Assembly: GCA_024511395.1 (NCBI GenBank)
Contig: JANELJ010000160.1
Span: forward strand, 1 to 5,361
Length of the DNA stretch: 5,361 nt
Source: Gammaproteobacteria bacterium
GTDB lineage: Bacteria > Pseudomonadota > Gammaproteobacteria > GRL18
Direction of reading: 5' to 3'
Shown: positions 1-5,361 of the stretch, piece by piece
Numbering within the stretch: the first letter of the stretch is position 1
How the letters are laid out: each line of letters begins with the position of its first letter
Program-made: the position numbers and the translations under genes
Notes under the pieces: generated by a model
Seen by the model: the letters and a program-made list of their open reading frames with translations, nothing else
The model's database searches: none
What the model was told of the DNA's origin: nothing

Positions 1-1
1 G

Positions 2-46
2 CCGCCGGATACGGATATTTTAAGGCGATTTGAAGATTTGTTATAA
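2..46 (+). CDS. Possible 3' end of an unidentified gene (partial, cut by the window edge)
   Basis: Frame 2 is open from the left edge and reads PPDTDILRRFEDLL, then stops with TAA at 44-46. The composition (charged, leucine-rich, no early stop) is compatible with the C-terminus of a plus-strand protein, but 14 residues are too few to assign a family. Another frame also stays open for 10 codons and ends at 31-33, so this could be chance. If it is real, it lies upstream of the hicAB pair in the same direction, about 100 bases away. No function is proposed. Confidence 0.2.
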   Translation, partial: PPDTDILRRFEDLL

Positions 47-75
47 AAACAATTTCAAAACAGCTGGTTACAAAC

Positions 76-88
76 AAATTGTTAAAGA
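76..88 (+). repeat. Left copy of a 13-base direct repeat flanking hicAB
   Basis: AAATTGTTAAAGA occurs here and again, exactly and in the same orientation, at 724-736, three bases after the hicB stop codon. The two copies bracket the toxin-antitoxin pair and its leader region. Such a pair can mark the ends of an inserted segment, a recombination site, or a shared regulatory motif. Similarity outside the 13 bases is weak. The repeat is A+T-rich, so coincidence is possible. Confidence 0.45.
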
Positions 89-92
89 ACGT

Positions 93-140
93 ATGAGCGA
101 AACAGGACTCTCAAGGGTGAGTTGTCGCTCTAAACTTTAG
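93..140 (+). CDS. Possible 15-codon leader ORF ahead of hicA
   Basis: ATG at 93-95 opens a short frame, MSETGLSRVSCRSKL, ending in TAG at 138-140, five bases before the hicA ATG. A weak purine stretch (AAAGAA) precedes it. It overlaps the hairpin at 95-130. It resembles no protein I know. It is listed because hicA itself has no good ribosome binding site, so a translated leader ending just before hicA could couple the two. This is inference, and the ORF is short enough to be random. Confidence 0.2.
   Translation: MSETGLSRVSCRSKL
95..130 (+). promoter_or_regulatory. Hairpin or dyad in the hicA leader
   Basis: GAGCGA (95-100) and TCGCTC (125-130) are perfect complements. The pairing extends by three bases (AAC 101-103 with GTT 121-123) if G124 is bulged, leaving a 17-base loop region. 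It sits 15 bases upstream of the hicA start. It could be an RNA structure controlling toxin translation, or an operator for the DNA-binding antitoxin HicB. A smaller dyad, AACT-TT-AGTT (133-142), lies between it and the start codon. No strong promoter hexamers were found; TTACAA (68-73) with TATGAG (92-97) at 18 bases is a poor candidate. Confidence 0.35.
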
Positions 141-145
141 TTAAT

Positions 146-391
146 ATGAGCAAAAAACAGAAACTCATCAATAAATTACTAATAGCAAAGACATTCAAAT
201 GGTCTGAGTTGGCAACACTGTTAAAGTTGCTTGGTTATAAAGAAATTCAGGGTGATGGTTCAAGAGTAAAATTTGATAATGGTGATCCTGATGCTTTAAT
301 TAATCTGCATAAGCCTCATCTAGGTAATGAAATGAAAACATATGCAGTAAAACAAGTAAAAGAAAAGCTAAAAAGTGGTGGTTTGATATGA
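146..391 (+). CDS. hicA: HicA family toxin (type II toxin-antitoxin)
   Basis: This 81-residue protein is the probable toxin of a HicAB pair. HicA proteins are small double-stranded-RNA-binding-fold mRNA interferases that block translation. The start of the fold shows as the helix and glycine turn WSELATLLKLLGY (19-31), then the strand GDGSRVKF (36-43), the segment INLHKPH (52-58) and a final helix TYAVKQVKEKL (65-75). Classical HicA carries a catalytic His in a Gly-Ser-His motif; here that position is Arg (GSR, 38-40), a form I recall in one HicA subfamily, while His55 and His58 remain. ATG 146 is the only sensible start because an in-frame stop lies at 131-133, but no Shine-Dalgarno sequence precedes it. 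The stop overlaps the hicB start by ATGA (388-391). Three sampled rows average about 33% G+C, against about 53% in two rows of purH, which suggests acquisition by transfer. Confidence 0.9.
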   Translation: MSKKQKLINKLLIAKTFKWSELATLLKLLGYKEIQGDGSRVKFDNGDPDALINLHKPHLGNEMKTYAVKQVKEKLKSGGLI

Positions 392-720
392 AGTTGTTAA
401 GATATAAAGGCTATTACGGCTCAATAGAAGCCAGTCCGGAGGATAATTGTCTTTATGGAAAGATTGAGTTTATTAGTCCTCTGGTTAACTATGAAGGGGA
501 GACTATAAGTGAATTAAAATCAGCATTTGAAAATGCTGTTGATGATTATATAAAAACCTGTGAGCAGGCTGGACGGGAACCAGAGCAAACAGTTAAAGGT
601 TCCTTTAACGTTCGTATTGGTTCCGAACTACACAAAAAAGCCTTGGTCTGTGCAAAGGATAATAGAATATCACTGAATGATTTTGTAAAAAAATCAATAG
701 AAAACGCAATTCACTGTTAG
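388..720 (+). CDS. hicB: HicB family antitoxin
   Basis: This 110-residue protein is the cognate antitoxin. HicB normally binds and masks HicA and represses its own operon. The N-terminal part (about 1-65) is the HicB partial RNase-H-like fold: YKGYYGSIEASPEDNCLYGKI (residues 6-26, in outline YKGY, GSIE, LYGKI), then VNYEGETISELKSAFENAVDDY, whose key elements are YEG at 35-37 and AFENAVDDY at 46-54. The C-terminal part (71-108) is a ribbon-helix-helix DNA-binding region: GSFNVRIGSELHKKA, then the second helix ISLNDFVKKSIENAI. The start overlaps the hicA stop by four bases, so translation is probably coupled. Only a weak purine stretch (AGTGG, 374-378) precedes it. The length is normal for this two-domain HicB type. 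A direct repeat copy begins three bases after the stop, and the terminator shared with purH follows. Confidence 0.92.
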   Translation: MKLLRYKGYYGSIEASPEDNCLYGKIEFISPLVNYEGETISELKSAFENAVDDYIKTCEQAGREPEQTVKGSFNVRIGSELHKKALVCAKDNRISLNDFVKKSIENAIHC

Positions 721-723
721 CCT

Positions 724-736
724 AAATTGTTAAAGA
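724..736 (+). repeat. Right copy of the 13-base direct repeat flanking hicAB
   Basis: This is an exact second copy of AAATTGTTAAAGA (first copy at 76-88). It starts just after the hicB stop codon (718-720) and lies before the terminator hairpin. The distance between copy starts is 648 bases, spanning the leader, hicA and hicB. Confidence 0.45.
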
Positions 737-756
737 CAGCACCCCCCACAAAACAA

Positions 757-786
757 ACCCTCTTTACTACAACAGCTAAAGAGGGT
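757..786 (-). terminator. Intrinsic terminator of purH, possibly also used by hicAB
   Basis: ACCCTCTTTA (757-766) and TAAAGAGGGT (777-786) form a perfect 10-base stem with a 10-base loop. On the minus strand the stem is followed by TTTGTTTTGT, a T-rich tract suited to terminating purH transcripts. On the plus strand the downstream sequence is CTAATAATCTC, a poor T tract, so termination of hicAB there would be weaker. Its place between two convergent genes fits a shared structure. Confidence 0.75.
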
Positions 787-795
787 CTAATAATC

Positions 796-830
796 TCAAC
801 GCTCAACGCTCAACGCTCAACGCTCAACGC
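796..830 (-). repeat. Five exact tandem copies of a 7-base repeat abutting the purH stop
   Basis: On the minus strand GCGTTGA is repeated five times without error, beginning at the base right after the purH TAA (831-833). The seven bases GCATTAA, covering the last purH codon and the stop, look like a degenerate sixth copy with two mismatches. The plus-strand unit is TCAACGC. The array lies in the purH 3' untranslated region, between the stop and the terminator. Heptamer arrays of this kind are known in intergenic regions of cyanobacteria and of Beggiatoaceae; the unit here differs from the TAACTGA I recall from the latter. No function can be read from the sequence. Confidence 0.95.
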
Positions 831-2402
831 TTAATGCCTGAAATGTCGCATCCCCGTAAAGACCATAGCAATACCATGCTCATCAGCGGCATCAATTACT
901 TCTTGGTCACGCATAGAGCCGCCGGGCTGAATCACGGCGCTGATCCCGACTTCAGCGGCAGAGTCCAGGCCGTCACGGAAGGGGAAGAAAGCATCGGAGG
1001 CTATGACCGAACCGGCCACTTCCAGATTTTCATCAGCGGCTTTAATACCGGCAATTTTGGCTGAATACACCCGGCTCATCTGCCCGGCGCCGACACCAAT
1101 GGTCTGTTTGTCACGGGCATAAACAATGGCATTGGACTTAACAAATTTGACCACTTTCCAGGTAAAGATCAGATCGGCTATCTGTTCCGGTGTGGGGACC
1201 TTTTTAGTGACTACTTTCAGATCAGCTTCAGTGATCATGCCGAGATCCCGTTCCTGCACCAGCAGGCCGCCATTAACCCGTTTGTAATCCCAGCCGGGTA
1301 CCGGAGTGTCTGACCACTGACCACAGGCCAGAACCCGAACATTTTTCTTGTCGGCTAGAACGGCTTTGGCCGCTTCATCAATAGCCGGGGCAATGATGAC
1401 TTCCACAAACTGACGGTCCACAATGGCTTTGGCAGTTTCTGCATTTAATGTTTCATTAAATGCAATGATACCGCCGAAAGCAGAGGTGTGATCAGTCTGA
1501 AATGCACGGTCATAAGCTTCAAGCTGGCTAGAACCTAAAGCGACACCACAGGGGTTGGCATGTTTGACAATCACACAGGCCGGGTCTTCATTAAACTGTT
1601 TAACACATTCCAGGGCGGCATCAGTATCCGCAATATTGTTATAGGATAATTCCTTGCCCTGGAGCTGGGTGGCCGTAGCGACACAGGCGTCCTGAGGACT
1701 GGATTCAACATAAAATGCCGCATTCTGATGGGGGTTTTCACCATAGCGCATCTGCTGGGACTTGTTAAACTGCATACTCCAGGTTTGCGGGAACAGCTCT
1801 TTAGTTTGATCATCATAATTAATGGCGCCCAAGTAATTAGCGATATGACCATCGTATTTTGCCGTGTGTTCAAAGGCCTTGACTGCGAGCTGGAACAGGC
1901 TCTTTTTAGACAGCTCACTGGCACTGCTCTTCATTTCATCAATAATGCCGTCATAATCTTCTGGGTTAACTACAATGGCTACGCTTTCATGGTTTTTGGC
2001 TGCGGCCCGTACCATGGTCGGGCCACCAATATCAATATTTTCTATAGCTGTGGCCAGATCACAATCAGGGTTGGCAACAGTGGACTCAAAGGGGTACAGG
2101 TTGACCACAACCATATCGATGGCATCAATGCCGTGTTCCTGCATTACCGCATCATCTACACCGCGACGGCCTAAAATACCGCCGTGTACTTTGGGGTGCA
2201 GTGTTTTAACGCGCCCATCCATCATTTCGGGAAAACCGGTATAGTCAGAAACTTCAGTCACCGGAATATTATTATCCTGCAGCAGACTGGCAGTACCGCC
2301 GGTGGAAAGAATATTGACCTGCATTTCAGCCAGAGCTTTGGCGAATTCAACAATATTGTCTTTATTTGAGACAGAGATTAATGCGGTTTTAATGACAGCC
2401 AT
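831..2402 (-). CDS. purH: Bifunctional AICAR formyltransferase / IMP cyclohydrolase PurH
   Basis: This 523-residue cytosolic enzyme does the last two steps of de novo purine synthesis. The C-terminal domain transfers a formyl group from 10-formyl-tetrahydrofolate to AICAR, and the N-terminal domain closes the ring to IMP. The cyclohydrolase part (about 1-200) shows STGGT (33-37), [16 protein letters not shown] (55-70), NLYPFE (101-106) and [18 protein letters not shown] (121-138). The transferase part shows MRYGENPHQ (218-226), GKELSYNN (249-256), the catalytic Lys-His pair in VKHANPCG (279-286, K280 H281), TSAFGG (306-311), KSNAIVYA (422-429), [11 protein letters not shown] (435-445) and [12 protein letters not shown] (469-480). 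It ends in MRHFRH as in E. coli, so it is intact. The start is supported by GGAG (2410-2413) seven bases upstream. It follows fis in the same direction but has its own candidate promoter. The usual partner purD is not next downstream; hicAB converges on it instead. Confidence 0.99.
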   Translation of the reverse strand: MAVIKTALISVSNKDNIVEFAKALAEMQVNILSTGGTASLLQDNNIPVTEVSDYTGFPEMMDGRVKTLHPKVHGGILGRRGVDDAVMQEHGIDAIDMVVVNLYPFESTVANPDCDLATAIENIDIGGPTMVRAAAKNHESVAIVVNPEDYDGIIDEMKSSASELSKKSLFQLAVKAFEHTAKYDGHIANYLGAINYDDQTKELFPQTWSMQFNKSQQMRYGENPHQNAAFYVESSPQDACVATATQLQGKELSYNNIADTDAALECVKQFNEDPACVIVKHANPCGVALGSSQLEAYDRAFQTDHTSAFGGIIAFNETLNAETAKAIVDRQFVEVIIAPAIDEAAKAVLADKKNVRVLACGQWSDTPVPGWDYKRVNGGLLVQERDLGMITEADLKVVTKKVPTPEQIADLIFTWKVVKFVKSNAIVYARDKQTIGVGAGQMSRVYSAKIAGIKAADENLEVAGSVIASDAFFPFRDGLDSAAEVGISAVIQPGGSMRDQEVIDAADEHGIAMVFTGMRHFRH

Positions 2403-2409
2403 TCAGGGA

Positions 2410-2413
2410 CTCC
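2410..2413 (-). promoter_or_regulatory. Ribosome binding site of purH
   Basis: The minus strand reads TGGAGTCCCTGA and then ATG, which puts GGAG seven bases before the start codon. This is good Shine-Dalgarno geometry and fixes the purH start at 2402. Confidence 0.8.
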
Positions 2414-2466
2414 AGTATTAGTTAGTCTAGTACACGGCTGCAGGGCAGACAGTGCAGGATCGGAAT

Positions 2467-2495
2467 ATAATAATGGGAAATGCAGCATGAAACAA
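2467..2495 (-). promoter_or_regulatory. Candidate sigma-70 promoter of purH
   Basis: On the minus strand TTGTTT (2490-2495) and TATTAT (2467-2472) are separated by 17 bases. The -10 matches the consensus at five of six positions, the -35 at three. Transcription would begin near 2460, giving a leader of roughly 57 bases. That leader holds a short dyad, CTGCA (2438-2442) with TGCAG (2453-2457). I see no operator resembling the E. coli PurR site. The gap from fis and the weak terminator after fis make a separate purH promoter plausible. Confidence 0.45.
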
Positions 2496-2537
2496 TATAA
2501 AAAATTTTGTCGCAGTAGCTAAACAGTAACTACACCG

Positions 2538-2565
2538 AAAAATACAGATAAAATCAGCTTATCTG
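2538..2565 (-). terminator. Weak terminator after fis
   Basis: On the minus strand CAGATAA and TTATCTG (plus-strand 2559-2565 and 2545-2551) pair in a perfect 7-base stem with a 7-base loop, followed by TATTTTTC. It lies 15 bases past the fis stop codon. The stem has only two G-C pairs, so it may attenuate rather than end transcription and leave some read-through into purH. Confidence 0.4.
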
Positions 2566-2580
2566 GGAATAACGGTTTTT

Positions 2581-2895
2581 TTAGTCATTAATATTATATT
2601 GCTTTAGTTTTTTACGCAGGGTACCTCGGTTGATGCCGAGCATCTGCGCCGCTTTACTCTGGTTACCATCGGTGTGACCTAATACGGTTTCCAGCAGGGG
2701 GGCTTCAACCTCCGCCAATACCAGCTGGTATAAATCATTAATACTATGGCCTTCCAGATCTTTAATATAGCTGGTTAATACAGTACGAACACAGTCACGC
2801 AGTACAGCAGTATCATTATTATTATTTGTTTCGGTATCTGCAGCAGGGGCAGGCATATCCTTAATATCAGCTAAAACATCTTGTTCAATGGGCAT
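2581..2895 (-). CDS. fis: DNA-binding protein Fis (nucleoid-associated global regulator)
   Basis: This 104-residue protein is a clear Fis. Fis is a homodimer that bends DNA, activates stable RNA promoters and assists site-specific recombination. The N-terminal 30 residues are variable and contain a run of four Asn (24-27) coded by four identical codons. The dimerisation helices follow: [16 protein letters not shown] (32-47), then [21 protein letters not shown] (key residues 52-72). The C-terminal helix-turn-helix is [19 protein letters not shown] (78-96), nearly identical to E. coli Fis, including the NRGTLRKKL recognition helix. E. coli Fis is 98 residues, so the length is normal. AGG lies eight bases before the ATG. 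It follows dusB in the same direction, as in E. coli, but with a 163-base gap rather than a short one and a likely promoter of its own. Confidence 0.98.
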   Translation of the reverse strand: MPIEQDVLADIKDMPAPAADTETNNNNDTAVLRDCVRTVLTSYIKDLEGHSINDLYQLVLAEVEAPLLETVLGHTDGNQSKAAQMLGINRGTLRKKLKQYNIND

Positions 2896-2952
2896 GGACT
2901 TAACCTAAAAAATTACGGTGAACCAAAAAGTAAAATAGTCTTGCGAGGAGAT

Positions 2953-2981
2953 GTCTATTATAGACTTAAATTGTTCTTAAG
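2953..2981 (-). promoter_or_regulatory. Candidate fis promoter with overlapping dyads
   Basis: The minus strand carries a perfect TATAAT (2957-2962). It lies inside the dyad GTCTAT-T-ATAGAC (2953-2965, two perfect 6-base arms around one base). Upstream, in the spacer and -35 area, is a second dyad: CTTAA (2965-2969) and TTAAG (2977-2981). No good -35 sits at 16-18 bases; CTGACA, close to consensus, is 20 bases away, so activation by a factor is plausible. Transcription would start about 55 bases before the fis ATG. Confidence 0.5.
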
Positions 2982-3058
2982 GTGTCAGAAATTTCTCACA
3001 TTTAAAAGCAATTTTGGTTTTTTTGACTTTTATCATAAACGGTGAAAATAAATTGATT

Positions 3059-4072
3059 TCAGGCCTGATGTTTTCGTAAACCGGTTGAAGTGCTATCTGA
3101 GAAAAAATTCCTGACCATTATATATTGTTCCTGGGCCTGATTTATCTGATTAATCTTCCGCCAGAAAGTATTGCCCTCAGGTAAGGGTTTTATAATGGCT
3201 GCTATATGTTTACGGGCAATTCTCAGGCCGTGGGACTCGCCATAAAATTCATATAATTCGGTTAGTAAATTGAGCAGGATTTGTCCCCGTTCAGCAAAAT
3301 CAGGTTCACTCAGATGCTGGCCGGTATTCAGATAATGGTTGATATCGGCAAAGATCCAGGGGGTGCTTAATGCTGTGCGTCCAATCATAACGGCATCAGC
3401 CCGGGTGTAGTTAAGAACAAATTCGGCTTTTTCAGCACTGTCTATATCACCATTGGCAATAATCGGCAGGCTGACAGCCTGTTTAACCTCTTTAATAGTA
3501 TCGTATTCAGCTTGGCCCTTATAGCCGCAGGCACGGGTTCGGCCGTGAATGGTCAGCGCCTGTATACCGCTTTGTTCTGCTATATGAGCAATGTTCAGGG
3601 CATTTTTACTATGAGGATCCCAGCCGGTGCGAATTTTAAGCGTCACAGGTACAGATACGGCCTGTACAACGGTACTTAGAATATCTCTGACCAGCGGCTC
3701 ATTTTTTAACAGGGCGGAGCCGGCTGCTATATTGCAGACTTTTTTGGCAGGACAGCCCATATTGATGTCAATAATATCGGCACCATGCTCAACATTAAAG
3801 CGGGCTGCTTCGGCCATCTGCTGCGGATCGGTACCCAGGATCTGAACATTCACGGGAGCATGTTCGCCCTGATGGTTTAAGCGGGAACGGGTTTTTAAGG
3901 TATGCTGAAATTCGGCTTTGGAAGTAACCATTTCGGATACGGCCAGAGCGGCACCCATTTTACGGCATAGCTGACGAAAGGGTTTGTCGGTGACTCCGGC
4001 CATGGGGGCCAGAATAACCGGTGGTTGGGTGCTTGGTTGCGGTGCCTGGATAGGCCAGGAGCCGATATTCAT
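3059..4072 (-). CDS. dusB: tRNA-dihydrouridine synthase B
   Basis: This 337-residue FMN enzyme reduces specific uridines to dihydrouridine in the D-loop of tRNAs, using NADPH. Counting from the ATG at 4072, the TIM-barrel domain shows LAPMAGVTDKPFR (21-33), SEMVTSKA (46-53), VNVQILG (74-80), DINMGCPAKKVC (102-113, with C107 the catalytic Cys of the Asn-x-Gly-Cys-Pro motif), AGSALL (117-122), TLKIRTGW (144-151), TIHGRTRAC (174-182), IIANGDI (204-210) and MIGRTALSTPWIF (229-241). The C-terminal helical domain contains GLRIARKH. E. coli DusB has 321 residues; the extra length is mostly a short Pro/Gln insert near the N-terminus and a C-terminal tail. A TTG two codons upstream (4076-4078) is a possible start, but MNIG at the ATG matches the E. 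coli MRIG start. No Shine-Dalgarno is visible. The preceding gene ends 18 bases upstream, which suggests an operon and coupled translation. Confidence 0.97.
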   Translation of the reverse strand: MNIGSWPIQAPQPSTQPPVILAPMAGVTDKPFRQLCRKMGAALAVSEMVTSKAEFQHTLKTRSRLNHQGEHAPVNVQILGTDPQQMAEAARFNVEHGADIIDINMGCPAKKVCNIAAGSALLKNEPLVRDILSTVVQAVSVPVTLKIRTGWDPHSKNALNIAHIAEQSGIQALTIHGRTRACGYKGQAEYDTIKEVKQAVSLPIIANGDIDSAEKAEFVLNYTRADAVMIGRTALSTPWIFADINHYLNTGQHLSEPDFAERGQILLNLLTELYEFYGESHGLRIARKHIAAIIKPLPEGNTFWRKINQINQAQEQYIMVRNFFSDSTSTGLRKHQA

Positions 4073-4090
4073 AAACAATTCAATAGAAGG

Positions 4091-5361
4091 TTATAAATAA
4101 TTAAACTGGAAACTCAGTAAGGCACCCGGATCGGGATCAACAATTTCCAAGTCTATTTTCTCAGTCTGATTGGGTTTAATTCCAGCTATATAGGAAATAT
4201 TGCTATTAAGATATTCATCAGGCCTGAACTGTCTGCGGGCAATAATTTCACTCCGGGGATTGGAGAATATGACTTCCAGAACAGGGAATTGCTGGGTAAA
4301 GTCAGCCTTGTTTCTAAAGCTTAACTGGATCTCCAAGGCATCTTTAACTGAGGTGTGAGTGTGTACATCATGGTTAATGGTAATGATTTTATCCGGGGCT
4401 TTTCTTAAAGGCAGAACACAGCCGGTAATGGGGCAAAGTGTTTCCAGAAAAGACCGGTAATCAGGGTTATCTGCCAGCTGCATACTATTAAAATGCAGGT
4501 ACTGGGCGGCCAGCAGCAATAGCATGAGCAGGGTGGCAAATAGCCAGCCGAACAGGCTTGCCGGAGAACCTGATTTTGCGGCGTTCTGATTTAGAAAAGA
4601 AGGCACAACTTCTTCTTCAACAACAGGAACGGCCGTACTCTGGGTGATTTCGGCTACTTCATGTTCGGCAGTGTCTTCAAAATCATTGTCAGTGCTGTCA
4701 GGCTTTGTTTTAGATTCTGTTTCAGTGCGGGTTTGACTATCCTGAGTATTGAATTCCTGTTCCAGCTGATCCAGTTCAGCCAGAATATCATCACCGTTAT
4801 CCAGCTCATCATCCAGTGAAATGTCTTCACTGGATAAGCTTTTGTTGATGTCATTTAATTCATCAATCAGGTTTTCAGGCGCAATATCTTCATGCTGCTG
4901 GGTTTCAATCAGGCTTTGCAGAATATCAATGTCACTTTCATCAACCGGTACCGTAGTATGGCCGGCGGCAGAATGATTGACAGGTTCTTCGTCCAGTTGT
5001 TCTGAGAAATCCACCAGTTCTAGTTCATCTTCAAGGGCAGACAGTTCAGGATTTTCTGTTTCATCGCTCTTAATGTTTTCCGGAGCCTCTGACTTTTCCT
5101 GTTCCTGGTCTTCTTCCCTGGTACTCAGGTTGTTCTGTATTTCGGGTTCGGCCTCTGTAGTTTCGGATACCTCGGTATCTGCATAAGGTGACAGTGATTC
5201 AACAGGTTCAATCGTATCTGTAGTTTCAGCTTCAATATTGTTAACTTCCAGAGACTGCTCTTCAGCTATGATGTCCTGTGCTTCAGCAGACAAGCGGCTC
5301 TGAATTTTGTCATTATCGTTTTCAAAACGGGTTTCTGATAATTTTTCAGTTTCAGTTTCAG
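4091..5361 (-). CDS. DUF3426 domain membrane protein, N-terminus beyond the window
   Basis: The frame is open to the right edge with 422 residues visible, so the start lies outside. Members of this family usually begin with an MJ0042-type zinc ribbon, which would be off the window. The first 250 or so visible residues are a very acidic, Ser/Thr-rich, low-complexity linker full of Glu and Asp, starting with alternating Glu-Thr. One hydrophobic span follows (bases about 4493-4555, core LFATLLMLLLLAAQYLHF). The rest is the DUF3426 domain, probably periplasmic, with the paired Cys of LCPITGCVLP (visible residues 309 and 314), then a beta-rich part including EIQLSFRNKA, IARRQFRPDEYL and the terminal LSFQFNYL. 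Family function is not established. Its position before dusB-fis is typical and often follows prmA, which might lie just to the right. Confidence 0.92.
   Translation of the reverse strand, partial: ETETEKLSETRFENDNDKIQSRLSAEAQDIIAEEQSLEVNNIEAETTDTIEPVESLSPYADTEVSETTEAEPEIQNNLSTREEDQEQEKSEAPENIKSDETENPELSALEDELELVDFSEQLDEEPVNHSAAGHTTVPVDESDIDILQSLIETQQHEDIAPENLIDELNDINKSLSSEDISLDDELDNGDDILAELDQLEQEFNTQDSQTRTETESKTKPDSTDNDFEDTAEHEVAEITQSTAVPVVEEEVVPSFLNQNAAKSGSPASLFGWLFATLLMLLLLAAQYLHFNSMQLADNPDYRSFLETLCPITGCVLPLRKAPDKIITINHDVHTHTSVKDALEIQLSFRNKADFTQQFPVLEVIFSNPRSEIIARRQFRPDEYLNSNISYIAGIKPNQTEKIDLEIVDPDPGALLSFQFNYL
5344..5361 (-). repeat. Three tandem copies of a 6-base repeat running off the window
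   Basis: The plus strand reads TTTCAG three times (5344-5349, 5350-5355, 5356-5361) and reaches the window edge, so the true copy number is unknown. It lies in the DUF3426 gene and codes for alternating Thr and Glu in the acidic linker. Unit length six keeps the frame, so copy number changes would only lengthen or shorten the linker. Confidence 0.7.

Noticed and set aside
796..830. Heptamer array as a CRISPR
   Set aside because: The units are seven bases in direct tandem with no spacers, so it is a simple tandem repeat.
834..2369. Several plus-strand and other-frame ORFs of 60-148 codons opposite or within purH (e.g. 1728-2174, 1975-2244, 2184-2369, 1571-1924)
   Set aside because: They overlap a complete, strongly conserved purH in other frames, show no family motifs and have no ribosome binding sites of note. 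They are shadows of purH.
2815..2826. (ATT)4 run in fis as a possible variable repeat
   Set aside because: Four triplets coding for Asn in the variable N-terminal region are short and frame-neutral; no sign of functional switching.
2968..2975. AAATTGTT near the fis promoter as a third copy of the hicAB flanking repeat
   Set aside because: Only eight A+T-rich bases match, which is expected by chance in this window; the rest of the 13-mer differs.
3627..3845. Plus-strand 72-codon ORF inside dusB
   Set aside because: It is antisense to the conserved flavin-binding core of DusB and has no recognisable protein features.
4076..4078. TTG as the start of dusB
   Set aside because: ATG at 4070-4072 is two codons downstream and its MNIG matches the start of E. 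coli DusB (MRIG). No ribosome binding site favours the TTG.
4977..5186. Plus-strand ORF that is almost all serine
   Set aside because: It is the antisense reading of the Glu/Asp-rich linker of the DUF3426 gene; poly-Ser is the expected by-product of that codon use. The 66-codon minus-strand frame at 4654-4854 is likewise a shadow.
5291..5293. TTG as the start of the DUF3426 gene
   Set aside because: The frame continues open with 22 more codons of the same acidic composition up to the window edge, and the family's N-terminal zinc ribbon is absent, so the gene begins outside.

Overview
The window reads as a piece of gammaproteobacterial chromosome. The evidence is a Fis protein very close to the enterobacterial form, DusB just upstream of it, and the order DUF3426 protein - dusB - fis - purH on the minus strand. 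As I recall, that order is common in non-enteric Gammaproteobacteria such as pseudomonads and methylotrophic or sulfur-oxidising lineages. Base composition of the core genes is moderate (about half G+C in sampled rows of purH). I cannot name the genus.

Layout, right to left along the minus strand. (1) 4091 to the right edge: a DUF3426-type membrane protein missing its N-terminus, with a very acidic linker, one membrane span and a conserved C-terminal domain. (2) 3059-4072: dusB, tRNA-dihydrouridine synthase B, 18 bases downstream and probably in the same operon. (3) 2896-3058: a 163-base gap with a perfect TATAAT and a dyad, a likely promoter for fis. (4) 2581-2895: fis. (5) 2403-2580: a weak terminator for fis, then a candidate promoter and a good ribosome binding site for purH. 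(6) 831-2402: purH, complete, the bifunctional enzyme of the last two steps of IMP synthesis. Its stop codon abuts five exact tandem copies of a 7-base repeat, followed by a terminator hairpin.

The left 720 bases are different. Here a plus-strand hicA-hicB toxin-antitoxin pair (146-720) converges on purH. It is visibly richer in A+T than purH, its two genes overlap by ATGA, and a 13-base exact direct repeat flanks it. It looks like an acquired accessory module placed just beyond the purH terminator. Upstream of hicA lie a hairpin, a possible 15-codon leader ORF and perhaps the tail of another gene at the left edge.

The core genes link tRNA modification, global nucleoid and transcription control, and purine synthesis, which are growth-rate-related functions. 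HicAB is an autonomous RNA-targeting toxin with its antitoxin. I see no clear new system. The most interesting points are the boundaries of the hicAB module, the form of HicA, the leader region of hicA and the heptamer array at the purH stop. No stretch over 300 bases lacks a gene.
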